NCBI GenBank assembly: GCA_030041535.1
Contig: JASHNR010000022.1
Span: forward strand, 1 to 41,713
Reading direction: 5' to 3'
Source of the DNA: Nitrosopumilaceae archaeon
GTDB taxonomy: Archaea; Thermoproteota; Nitrososphaeria; Nitrososphaerales; Nitrosopumilaceae
DNA length: 41,713 nucleotides
The notes beneath the pieces are model-generated. The model was given only the letters and a program-made list of their open reading frames with translations. It searched no databases and was not told the DNA's origin. This document shows, piece by piece, positions 7,501 to 13,731 of this stretch (positions are counted from its first letter, which is position 1; each line of letters opens with the position of its first letter). Made by a program: the position numbers and the translations under genes.

Positions 7501-8499
7501 TTAATTCCGAGGATACAATTCCCTCATAACTGATTTTACCATTGTAATTACCCCATCGGGGTCTGGAACATCCCCAATCACTAGATAGGGTTTTCCGTAA
7601 CGCATGAAGACCATGTCACCCACTGTATTACTATCGCCTGATGAATGTGATGGCATAATACCGCCAAAAGTATTGTTTCCATATCCACCAACGATATAAC
7701 TTGTACCTCGTGATTCTGAACGAATATGCCGATTTACAACAACCACATCATCAACATCTGAAAGAAAACTGGATTTTAACATAACATCATCTAGATTGTC
7801 GAAAGCAAACACTCTGTAGTTTGTAACATATTTTGATATGTCAAATCTATTTTTTGAGTTTTCATTTACTTCATTTTGGCTCCAAAGTGTTGCTTCGTTA
7901 TGATGCATTAGAGGCGACATTACATCTACTAACAATGATTTTATTCCATCCCTAGTTGTGATACTGTGTACTACTGGTTCAATGAGTTCATTTTTTAATA
8001 ATTTGTAATGTTCAAAAATATCTTCAATTTTTTCTTCATCAACTTCAAAAACTGGCATCTGGGCAACACCCTGTTCATCAATATATTTTATCTTTATGTC
8101 TCTGTGTTCTTTTTTGATAAACCCACGAGTTAAAGTAATAACTTCCATTCCCACTAACGAAGTAAGAGGCATCACGATTTCGATTTTCTTTTCATCTGCA
8201 TGAAAAGTAATATTGCTCTGTTTTCTTTCACGATTAAAATCCAGTACACCGTTAAACCATTTTTTGTATAGTGAGTGACCTTGAGTATAGGTGCATCTAT
8301 ATTGCCAGGTATTTCGTTTTTCGTTTATTACATCATCTGAAAGTGGTGCAATTTCTCTTTCTTGTATGTGAGTTTGAATTTTTTCTGCTTTTTGCACTGT
8401 TATCTCTGACATTTCTTCACCAGACAACAGTATGGTTCCACATGCTGGACAAAACTTGTAATTGTCAGGAGTTTGTGTTCCACATTGATTACAAAACAT
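7501..8499 (-). CDS. Zinc-ribbon protein with PH-like region, unknown function
   Basis: A 332-residue protein beginning with a double zinc-knuckle ribbon (MFCNQCGTQ and KFCPACGT, residues 1-22), then a charged linker, then a beta-rich region (about 85-170) whose pattern of LDFNRE...ITFHADEKKIEI...SLVGMEVI resembles PH/GRAM-like domains, followed by a helix-rich middle and a Gly-rich segment GGYGNNTFGG near residue 280. No membrane segments are seen. I do not recognise a named family. It is transcribed away from the DUF5677-like gene. Its place among unfamiliar genes suggests accessory DNA. Function is unknown; a sensing or adaptor role is only a guess from the ribbon plus PH-like layout. Confidence 0.7.
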   Translation of the reverse strand: MFCNQCGTQTPDNYKFCPACGTILLSGEEMSEITVQKAEKIQTHIQEREIAPLSDDVINEKRNTWQYRCTYTQGHSLYKKWFNGVLDFNRERKQSNITFHADEKKIEIVMPLTSLVGMEVITLTRGFIKKEHRDIKIKYIDEQGVAQMPVFEVDEEKIEDIFEHYKLLKNELIEPVVHSITTRDGIKSLLVDVMSPLMHHNEATLWSQNEVNENSKNRFDISKYVTNYRVFAFDNLDDVMLKSSFLSDVDDVVVVNRHIRSESRGTSYIVGGYGNNTFGGIMPSHSSGDSNTVGDMVFMRYGKPYLVIGDVPDPDGVITMVKSVMRELYPRN

Positions 8500-8606
8500 T
8501 GAACAGATATGGTGCTCATCTTACTGATAAATCTTCCAGAATAGCCAACAGAATAGATTCACTAAGGTTTAGTTACTATTGCTAAGTTTGATTATTTGGT
8601 TATTGC

Positions 8607-9227
8607 ATGGAAAAGAAACCATCACCGATCTACACGCCAGACAACGAACCTTATTTGGGTCGTGAAACGGTTTTTGCGTTTGATAATGCTATTATCGCAT
8701 GTATGGATACAAATGCACGTATAGCACCATACACTCACAAAATTGAGAAATCGGATTTGCAATGGGCGGCTTGCCAAATAATTCCCCAAGGAATTAGCAT
8801 TGCATTATCAATTCGTGAATTAGTCAGACAAGGATACCTGTTTGGCGCATATGTGTTAATGCGTTCGCTAATCGAACGTGCTACAATCATTTTTTACCTT
8901 CATGATAATCCTGAGAAGGTCGAGATTTGGAAACGAGGCTGGAAGTATGGAGAACGCCCGACTCTAACAAAGATGCTCAACTCTATTGGTAAAGACAAAT
9001 TTCCCAATATTGGAAGTATGCTTACTCCGCTTTACAATAGTTTGACACATGGCGACCCTGATAGCGCAATTTGGAATTTAATCCAAACCAAAGATGGCTA
9101 CCCTGGATACAGTATTTCCAAAATTATTGATGACCCTTCACTATGTGACAAAGTCTGCCTCGAAGGCTCTACATGGCTTACAATTATAACGGTAATGGCA
9201 GCTGCCATATTTCCAGAAGCAGATTAA
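8607..9227 (+). CDS. DUF5677-like helical protein
   Basis: A 206-residue, mostly helical protein. The core LIRELVRQGYLFGAYVLMRSLIERATII (about residues 71-95) and a later LYNSLTHGDPDSAIW block resemble the DUF5677 family, whose conserved Arg/Glu helix and HGD-type motif are often seen in phage-defence or other conflict loci. This is a similarity by eye, so the family call is tentative. It starts at ATG 8607, with a 107-base divergent promoter region before it, and ends two bases from the stop of the converging hexapeptide-repeat gene. No signal peptide or clear membrane span is present. Confidence 0.6.
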   Translation: MEKKPSPIYTPDNEPYLGRETVFAFDNAIIACMDTNARIAPYTHKIEKSDLQWAACQIIPQGISIALSIRELVRQGYLFGAYVLMRSLIERATIIFYLHDNPEKVEIWKRGWKYGERPTLTKMLNSIGKDKFPNIGSMLTPLYNSLTHGDPDSAIWNLIQTKDGYPGYSISKIIDDPSLCDKVCLEGSTWLTIITVMAAAIFPEAD

Positions 9228-9229
9228 TG

Positions 9230-9808
9230 TTACAATCCAAATGCCTTTTTGATTGCTTCTGCTATTATTGGTAAGAACGGCGATGCGTTATTTTTAACAT
9301 ATTCGAGAACATTTTTGGCTTGAGATTTTTGTTCGGGCTTTAGAGTTTCAGACTTATCAACTAAATTTATGATTTCGTTGTAGATGTTTGTTGTGCCTCC
9401 AACATATACACTTCCCCCGTACATAGTGCCTATGTTGACACCAGATGGATTTGTAATCACATCTTGTTTTTGACTACTGCCTGCTTTGATACTCTTACCT
9501 GCTTCTATACTCTCACCTGCTTCTATGCTGCCCTCTGCTTCTATACTACTGCCTGCTTTGATACCCTTACCTGCTTTGATAACACCAGATGGATTTGTCA
9601 CCACGTCTTGTTTTTGAGCTGAATTTAATAATTTTGAAAGGCTTGTGAGTTGTCCTATCCTAATTGGATCGCCCTCCCCATTTGTTATTATTCCTATACT
9701 TCCTTTACATAATGTACATTTTACTTCAATGTCCGCCATTTTCGGTATTGCTTTAGTTTGCGGTCTTCCACAATGCGGACATTCAAAAGTTATTACATTA
9801 GTATTCAT
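9230..9808 (-). CDS. Zinc-ribbon protein with hexapeptide-repeat core
   Basis: A 192-residue protein of unknown function starting at ATG 9808; an upstream open frame runs into the hairpin region and is not credible as coding. Residues 8-35 hold a zinc ribbon (CPHCGRP, CTLC). In the middle are six units of the pattern I-K/E-A-G-x-S/G, flanked on both sides by near-identical QKQDVVTNPSGV and QKQDVITNPSGV. Six-residue Ile-repeats suggest a small left-handed beta-helix, as in bactofilins or hexapeptide transferases, although no enzyme domain is present. A Gly-rich GTMYGGSVYVGGTTNIYN strand follows, then a helical C-terminus ending FLPIIAEAIKKAFGL. The layout recalls adaptor proteins with a beta-repeat stalk and a C-terminal amphipathic helix. 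Confidence 0.65.
   Translation of the reverse strand: MNTNVITFECPHCGRPQTKAIPKMADIEVKCTLCKGSIGIITNGEGDPIRIGQLTSLSKLLNSAQKQDVVTNPSGVIKAGKGIKAGSSIEAEGSIEAGESIEAGKSIKAGSSQKQDVITNPSGVNIGTMYGGSVYVGGTTNIYNEIINLVDKSETLKPEQKSQAKNVLEYVKNNASPFLPIIAEAIKKAFGL
9481..9588 (-). repeat. Six 18-bp tandem repeats inside a gene
   Basis: Six consecutive 18-base units beginning CTGCTT (9481, 9499, 9517, 9535, 9553, 9571) code on the minus strand for the hexapeptide repeats. They are flanked by imperfect 36-base direct repeats at 9438-9473 and 9582-9617 that encode the QKQDV-NPSGV peptides. The high DNA identity suggests recent expansion and possible copy-number variation. Confidence 0.85.
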
Positions 9809-9851
9809 GCGAATTCGTGATACTAACACATTATTAGACTTCCCCTTTTTG

Positions 9852-9879
9852 CCTACTTTTGCTTTTTGCGAAAAGTAGG
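9852..9879. repeat. Perfect 9-bp hairpin upstream of the hexapeptide-repeat gene
   Basis: CCTACTTTT (9852-9860) and AAAAGTAGG (9871-9879) form a perfect 9-bp stem with a 10-base loop, 44 bases before the minus-strand ATG at 9808. It could act in the leader of that gene or end transcripts coming from the GC-rich cluster. Confidence 0.6.
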
Positions 9880-10170
9880 TCGCTGAAAGCGAAACCCCTG
9901 CCAAACGACTATTGACGAAGTCAAAGGAGTGCGGAGCGAAGCGGAGTCCCTGCGAGCAAAATGTAATCCGGTCCCGAAGGGACGAGGACGAGCAAGCCGA
10001 AGGCTTGCGAAGCCCGAGGTGTGTGCAACACACCGAGGGTTACATGGAGGGGACGTGTGCTTCGTGTGTGTATGACACACAGAGGCACCCCGAAGGGCAA
10101 GACTTGGAGCAAAAAGAGGGTGGCTGAGCGAAGCGAAGTCGGGTGAATTGAGACTGAGCGTCTTCAATAG
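9880..10170. repeat. GC-rich cluster of short palindromes
   Basis: Besides the branched element, this region holds TTGAC-GAA-GTCAA (9912-9924), CGCT-GAA-AGCG (9881-9891), TGTGTG/CACACA (10065-10070 with 10076-10081) and repeated GCGAAGCG-type words. Most loops are GAA or TTC. Open frames across it are compositional artefacts of GC-rich palindromes. No gene is supported between 9809 and 10229. Confidence 0.65.
9961..10045. ncRNA. Multi-branched hairpin element, possible structured RNA
   Basis: A closing stem of 9 bp (9961-9969 with 10037-10045, one G-T pair) encloses three perfect hairpins in a row: 9971-9983 (5 bp, GAA loop), 9992-10008 (7 bp, GAA loop) and 10018-10034 (7 bp, GCA loop). The arrangement is like a cloverleaf but has no tRNA features. 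Since the stems are palindromic, either strand could form it. It lies in 420 bases that contain no credible gene and are far richer in G and C than the surroundings. RNA function is a hypothesis; a mobile palindromic DNA element is the main alternative. Confidence 0.4.
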
Positions 10171-10202
10171 TTACAATAGTTACACATAGTTTTAATTATT
10201 CT

Positions 10203-10220
10203 ACCATGCTATAACATGGT
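10203..10220. promoter_or_regulatory. Palindromic operator before the toxin-antitoxin pair
   Basis: ACCATG (10203-10208) and CATGGT (10215-10220) form a perfect inverted repeat around CTATAA, ten bases before the antitoxin ATG. A symmetric site overlapping a TATA-like core is what an autoregulating antitoxin would bind. The palindrome is seen; its role is inferred. Confidence 0.5.
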
Positions 10221-10229
10221 GAAGATAAC

Positions 10230-10376
10230 ATGCAACGAGCCACAAAGAAGACCAAAGTAGAAGACGATCTGACTCCAGAAGAGATAGCAGATGTTAAAGA
10301 GTTCTACAAAGCAAAAGCAGAGGGTAAGACAAAGACAAGTTCATTAGAAGATTTCCTCAAAGAACTGCACGAATAA
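10230..10376 (+). CDS. Small antitoxin-like protein
   Basis: A 48-residue acidic and Lys-rich protein beginning MQRATKKTKVEDDLTPEEIA and ending SLEDFLKELHE. It is too short for a full DNA-binding fold to be recognised, but size, charge, and position directly upstream of a RelE-like toxin fit a type II antitoxin, whose disordered C-terminal helix wraps its toxin. A GTGAAG ribosome-binding-like sequence lies at 10219-10224, and a palindrome precedes the start. A gap of 64 bases separates it from the toxin gene, which is longer than usual. The call rests mainly on context. Confidence 0.6.
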   Translation: MQRATKKTKVEDDLTPEEIADVKEFYKAKAEGKTKTSSLEDFLKELHE

Positions 10377-10440
10377 ATTTGAGTAATACCTGTGTTTTAT
10401 CAGCGTCTAATAAATAAGACCAGAATAAAGAATTACATAA

Positions 10441-10704
10441 ATGTGGATACCTGAAAGAACTAAAAAATTTACAAAACAATACAAAGCACTTCATTCTGAT
10501 TTACAAAAAAAGATTGACTTGGCAATAATTGAATTAAGCAAATCTGAAAAACCCACCGAACTGGGTGATTATAAACCAAGTATCAAAGCCTATGCTTATG
10601 TTCTTGATAAAAGCAACAGGATTCTCTATAATGTATCATTTAACGAAAATTCAATCGAATTCATACGTGTCGGTAGTCATAAACAAGTGTATGGTAAGGA
10701 CTGA
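10441..10704 (+). CDS. RelE/ParE-family toxin
   Basis: An 87-residue protein with the RelE/ParE/YafQ fold pattern: N-terminal FTKQYKALHSDLQKKIDLAI helices, a central strand set (KAYAYVLDKSNRILYNVSF) and the final strand IEFIRVGSHKQVYG. The His and Tyr of the last segment match the catalytic end seen in mRNA-cleaving RelE and YafQ members. It would act as a ribosome-dependent or free mRNA nuclease neutralised by the upstream 48-residue protein. The stop codon overlaps a GC-rich hairpin. The toxin may stabilise the surrounding island. Confidence 0.8.
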   Translation: MWIPERTKKFTKQYKALHSDLQKKIDLAIIELSKSEKPTELGDYKPSIKAYAYVLDKSNRILYNVSFNENSIEFIRVGSHKQVYGKD

Positions 10705-10715
10705 GCCTTCGGCTC
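10703..10715 (+). terminator. Hairpin at the end of the toxin gene
   Basis: GAGCC (10703-10707), loop TTC, GGCTC (10711-10715): a perfect 5-bp stem that begins inside the toxin stop codon, with T-rich sequence downstream. It has the same triloop style as the 9.9-10.1 kb cluster. Confidence 0.55.
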
Positions 10716-10846
10716 GGAGCCTCTGACTTTATTGTATTATTAAAGACAAGCATCGCACGGCTTACCATGACCTAATTATACCTCACAGTTAATTTAAGCT
10801 TGGACTTCCAAAAATCTATTAACAGTTTAAATTTCAGCACATCTGT

Positions 10847-10930
10847 GCGGGGGTCGCCTAGCCTGGTAGGGCGTGGGATTGCTAATCCCATGTCCGCAAG
10901 GACCCGTGGGTTCAAATCCCACTCCCCGCG
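10847..10930 (+). tRNA. tRNA-Ser(GCT)
   Basis: A complete 84-base class II tRNA. The acceptor GCGGGGG (10847-10853) pairs with TCCCCGC (10923-10929), with discriminator G at 10930. The anticodon arm TGGGA-TTGCTAA-TCCCA carries GCT, reading AGC/AGU serine codons. A long variable arm (TGTCCGCAAGGACC) and the T arm GTGGG-TTCAAAT-CCCAC complete it. CCA is not encoded and no intron is present. It marks the right side of the accessory island. Confidence 0.97.
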
Positions 10931-10985
10931 CTTTCTGCGATCTACGCTTAGACTTAATAAACCGAATTTGAGATTCTTTCCAATA

Positions 10986-11147
10986 ATGGTAAGGAGAAAA
11001 ACAGTAAAGCCAAGAACAAGCGGTCCAAAGAACATTACAACGGGGTTGTGTCCTAAATGCGGTACTATAGGAAAGATTTTGATTATAGGCGTGATTGGCA
11101 GCGAGAAAGGCAAGTGCCAGGCATGCAATTCAGAGTTTGACCTGTAG
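10986..11147 (+). CDS. Small zinc-ribbon protein
   Basis: A 53-residue basic protein starting at ATG 10986. The open frame continues upstream through the tRNA-Ser gene, which cannot be coding. It starts MVRRKTVKPRTSGPKN and carries one zinc ribbon, CPKCG and CQAC, separated by a hydrophobic strand (ILIIGVIG). Small basic one-ribbon proteins of this kind in archaea often associate with ribosomes or nucleic acid, but no specific role can be given. It follows the tRNA by 55 bases and may be read from the same transcript. Confidence 0.75.
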   Translation: MVRRKTVKPRTSGPKNITTGLCPKCGTIGKILIIGVIGSEKGKCQACNSEFDL

Positions 11148-11180
11148 CAAAATACTGACAAAACCCTCAACAAAATAAAC

Positions 11181-11190
11181 TATAAATTTT
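11181..11190 (+). promoter_or_regulatory. TATA box before the 57-residue gene
   Basis: TATAAATTTT is centred about 33 bases before the ATG at 11219, so transcription is expected to start only a few bases upstream of the coding region. It supports the reality of the short gene. Confidence 0.45.
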
Positions 11191-11218
11191 TAAGATCAAA
11201 TCCAGTGCAGACTGGATA

Positions 11219-11392
11219 ATGGCAGAGAGTGCAGAAGAGTCCATTTATGAGCGGGTAGCTAGACTTGAAGATGAAGTAGCGACACTCCGACACGAAGTGG
11301 ATATTATAAAAGGTACAATGAGAAACAAGATAGTAAGATACGAACACAAACTGATCAAGAAAGGAACCGACATTAAATCAATTATTGATTAG
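11219..11392 (+). CDS. 57-residue coiled-coil protein
   Basis: A short gene from ATG 11219 to TAG at 11390-11392. The product is one long charged helix: RVARLEDEVATLRHEVDIIK follows a heptad pattern with Val/Leu/Ile at a and d positions, then a basic tail (MRNKIVRYEHKLIKKG). It probably forms a coiled-coil oligomer or binds a partner. No family is recognised. A well placed TATA box and its compact ending, which overlaps the converging gene by 11 bases, favour a real gene. Confidence 0.65.
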   Translation: MAESAEESIYERVARLEDEVATLRHEVDIIKGTMRNKIVRYEHKLIKKGTDIKSIID

Positions 11393-12203
11393 CTTTTTCC
11401 TTGATGCTTCTTATCAAATCTAGGACATTATCAACATCGTCTGCTTCAGGTGCCAACTCCAGATACCTTTCAAGTGACTGTAAGGCAAACTCGTTTTGAA
11501 GTAATCTTGATTGCACAATTCCCTTATCTCTGATCTCATCTGGAGAATCAGGAACCAGTCCTAGAACCATGTTTATGCAATGCATGGCCATTTTGTAGTT
11601 GAAAGACTGCATATAGGAATTTTTTAGATTTTTTAGAATCCTGATCAGTATATTTTCTGGCTCTATCTCATTTAGATAATCTGGGTTGAACTGTATGCCG
11701 TCTCCATATGTAGTATCAAGTATCTCTTGTAGATCATCGACATCTAGCAACATGCCTCCGTTGAAAGGATCCAGTATCATCTCTTCTGAGTATTTTACCA
11801 GAAAATGACCTGGAAAGCCAACAGGTCTTAGGTCTAATTTTATGTGGCTACCAAGATGAATGTAAATTATTGACAGTGTGATTGGGATGCCACTTTTTTT
11901 ATCAATTACTATATTTAGAAAGTTATTTCTGGGGTTATAGTAATCGTCACCGTCCCCATGAAAATCGAGGTTATCAAACATGTATTCATTTAACATGGAA
12001 ATCAAGTATGTTGGATTTTTCACATCGGAAACAGAATTTCGTAACTCTTCTCCCATTGAATTTAGTTTTTGAATATAGTGACTTAGGCTAAGATCCGGAA
12101 ACTCTAGAGTCTGAGCAAGTTTCAGGCATTTTTCAACAAGGGAATATCTAGGATTCCTTGCGTAAGTAATCCACTCTGCTACAAATGGATCAAAATCATT
12201 CAT
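11382..12203 (-). CDS. SirB1-family transglutaminase-like protein with TPR-like tail
   Basis: A 273-residue protein with the SirB1/Transglut_core2 pattern: LNEYMFDNLDFHGDGDDYYNPRNN, then KSGIPITLSIIYIHLG (typical of the family), PVGFPGHFLVKY and ILDPFNGG. The catalytic Cys of true transglutaminases is not seen at the expected site, which is usual for this family, so it may be non-enzymatic. The C-terminal third (SYMQSFNYKMAMHCINMVLG onward) is a helical TPR-like segment. Its start overlaps the stop of the 396-residue gene by four bases (ATGA), so the two are one operon and may act together. Confidence 0.82.
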   Translation of the reverse strand: MNDFDPFVAEWITYARNPRYSLVEKCLKLAQTLEFPDLSLSHYIQKLNSMGEELRNSVSDVKNPTYLISMLNEYMFDNLDFHGDGDDYYNPRNNFLNIVIDKKSGIPITLSIIYIHLGSHIKLDLRPVGFPGHFLVKYSEEMILDPFNGGMLLDVDDLQEILDTTYGDGIQFNPDYLNEIEPENILIRILKNLKNSYMQSFNYKMAMHCINMVLGLVPDSPDEIRDKGIVQSRLLQNEFALQSLERYLELAPEADDVDNVLDLIRSIKEKANQ

Positions 12204-13390
12204 AGTCTTTTGAGATAGCTCTCAGGATTTTTGAGCTCTCTTGTTGTAGGAGGATCATCAATTAATCTCTTGTACGTGCCTTTGCCAATCTTGGCTGACA
12301 CATATTCTGTGAAATCCATGCCAATACTCTTTCTTACCTGATATGAAGATATGTCCGTGTTTGCAAATGTTGTTAGGTAGTTGTGAAAATCCTTGTCATC
12401 CCTTAATATGCTTCTAACTGCAAATTCAGCCATTCCTTCCATGATTGTAAATGCTGCATGATGAATTTGTATGGGCTTGAGCCATCTCTGATAAACGTCT
12501 AGCAGTTGAGGAATCATTTCTAATATCTTTGGGTCAACTGAGACATTGGTAAATGTCATTACATCAGGTCCAAGAACTCTGACGATAAAGTTGTCAGGAT
12601 TTAGAGTAAAAAAGAGATTTGCTCTTTGCGCTATTGGATATTCGTCTGGTACGGGGGGAAGTTGCAGGTATTCATAAAGTGCTTTTATTTTGGAGCTATC
12701 AAGTGCCAGTATTATGTTTGCAAGTTCCTCGTTGATCTCATTTACCATAGTTACTGCATTCTTGTTTGTTTCATAGAGATTCTTTTGGACCGAGTGAACC
12801 TGCTCTTCCAACATGGTCATCTTCAAGGCCCCAATATATCCTGAATTTACTTGATCAAAATTAGATTCGTATGGAACTCCGCGCTTGTGCAAAATTATTT
12901 GTGGATAGCCTGAAAGGACAAATCTGTTTAGGTATATTGCTGACTCGTAAAAGTCCCCGTAGGTGGTAGATATCTGTGAAATGTATCCTTTGGCATACGT
13001 GGAATACACAAGAAACTGTGAAGTATTGTTCTTTGCAAGTTGTGCTATTCTCTTAGTGTCTTCGTACGCTATTGAGGTGAAGAGTTCGTCTACAAATGAG
13101 AAGGAATTTCTTGTAGGGAAGACCTTGCGACCCTTTAGGCGCTTGAATTCTATCAAATCTGGAGACTCAACTTTGGTATTGTCTGGAACTGAAATTCCAG
13201 TAAATTCAAGCACTTTTTGGGCACTATCCAAAAACAATCTCTCTGATATTTCCTTAATATCATCAAAAGATATCTTTGAGGCAAAGGCCTCAACAGCATT
13301 TGATTGAGATTCTTTTATCGTATTTTCTTCGCTTAATTCTACTGAAAGTTGGTCTAAAAGAGCAAAGGCAAATTCTTCAAACTCGTCCAT
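12200..13390 (-). CDS. Unknown 396-residue protein, possibly degenerate metallopeptidase
   Basis: No named family is recognised. The protein is soluble, with an acidic helical N-terminus (MDEFEEFAFALLDQLSVELS) and a long mixed region. Two patches recall zincin peptidases: EEQVHSVQ, where HExxH would need His at the first Glu, and EGMAEFAVRS, like the Glu-bearing third-ligand helix in gluzincins. They are about 130 residues apart, so the resemblance may be chance or reflect a dead enzyme. It is the first gene of an operon with the SirB1-like gene. Confidence 0.7.
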   Translation of the reverse strand: MDEFEEFAFALLDQLSVELSEENTIKESQSNAVEAFASKISFDDIKEISERLFLDSAQKVLEFTGISVPDNTKVESPDLIEFKRLKGRKVFPTRNSFSFVDELFTSIAYEDTKRIAQLAKNNTSQFLVYSTYAKGYISQISTTYGDFYESAIYLNRFVLSGYPQIILHKRGVPYESNFDQVNSGYIGALKMTMLEEQVHSVQKNLYETNKNAVTMVNEINEELANIILALDSSKIKALYEYLQLPPVPDEYPIAQRANLFFTLNPDNFIVRVLGPDVMTFTNVSVDPKILEMIPQLLDVYQRWLKPIQIHHAAFTIMEGMAEFAVRSILRDDKDFHNYLTTFANTDISSYQVRKSIGMDFTEYVSAKIGKGTYKRLIDDPPTTRELKNPESYLKRL

Positions 13391-13731
13391 CCCAAATTTG
13401 ACAATCTAAACCCATTTAACATTAACTTTGACATCAAATATTGTTAAAAGATCAAAAAAGACAACAAATCTATCAAAAATGCTAAAAATGACTTGAAACT
13501 TCAGTTTCTAATCGAAATTATGTTGTATCCAATCTAAAAATTTCACTATATTATTTCTAATTCTGTTCTTGTTAATATGAAATATTTTTTCTTTATACAA
13601 TTGACTGAGAAGATTTAATCTTTCCAAGTCTGGCAAAATCTGAAAAAAATCACGCTCAAATCTTAGGTTGAGAAGATTTTAGCACGCTGTGAGAATAATC
13701 TTCACATCTATGCAGAAATAGTTACAAAAAG
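13391..13731. other. AT-rich 341-base gap between divergent genes
   Basis: No gene is supported. It should hold promoters for both flanking genes. Related GAGAAGATTT words occur at 13607 and 13670. The first belongs to the near-palindrome AAGATTTAATCTT (13610-13622), and GAAGATT (13672-13678) with AATCTTC (13697-13703) forms a 7-bp inverted repeat 29 bases before the channel gene. Confidence 0.5.

Larger units (their letters stand above)
7279..10770. mobile_element. Probable accessory genomic island next to tRNA-Ser
   Basis: This stretch separates ordinary thaumarchaeal genes (metallophosphoesterase on the left, tRNA-Ser and a small zinc-ribbon gene on the right). It contains five genes of unfamiliar or defence/toxin-antitoxin type on both strands, a long inverted repeat at its left side (7378-7451), a GC-rich hairpin cluster (9852-10160) and another GC-rich hairpin at 10703-10715. 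Its right side lies about 75 bases before tRNA-Ser, a common integration neighbourhood. I found no integrase and no duplicated tRNA end on the left, so the limits are approximate and acquisition is an inference from content and composition. Confidence 0.45.

Noticed and set aside
9481-9588. CRISPR-like repeat array
   Set aside because: The 18-base units are contiguous with no spacers and keep the reading frame of a protein; they are coding tandem repeats.
9809-10167. Several open frames on both strands through the hairpin cluster
   Set aside because: They overlap each other, have low-complexity composition, and owe their length to GC-rich palindromes; none has a protein-like sequence.
10800-10985. 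N-terminal extension of the small zinc-ribbon gene
   Set aside because: This frame runs straight through tRNA-Ser(GCT); the internal ATG at 10986 is the credible start.
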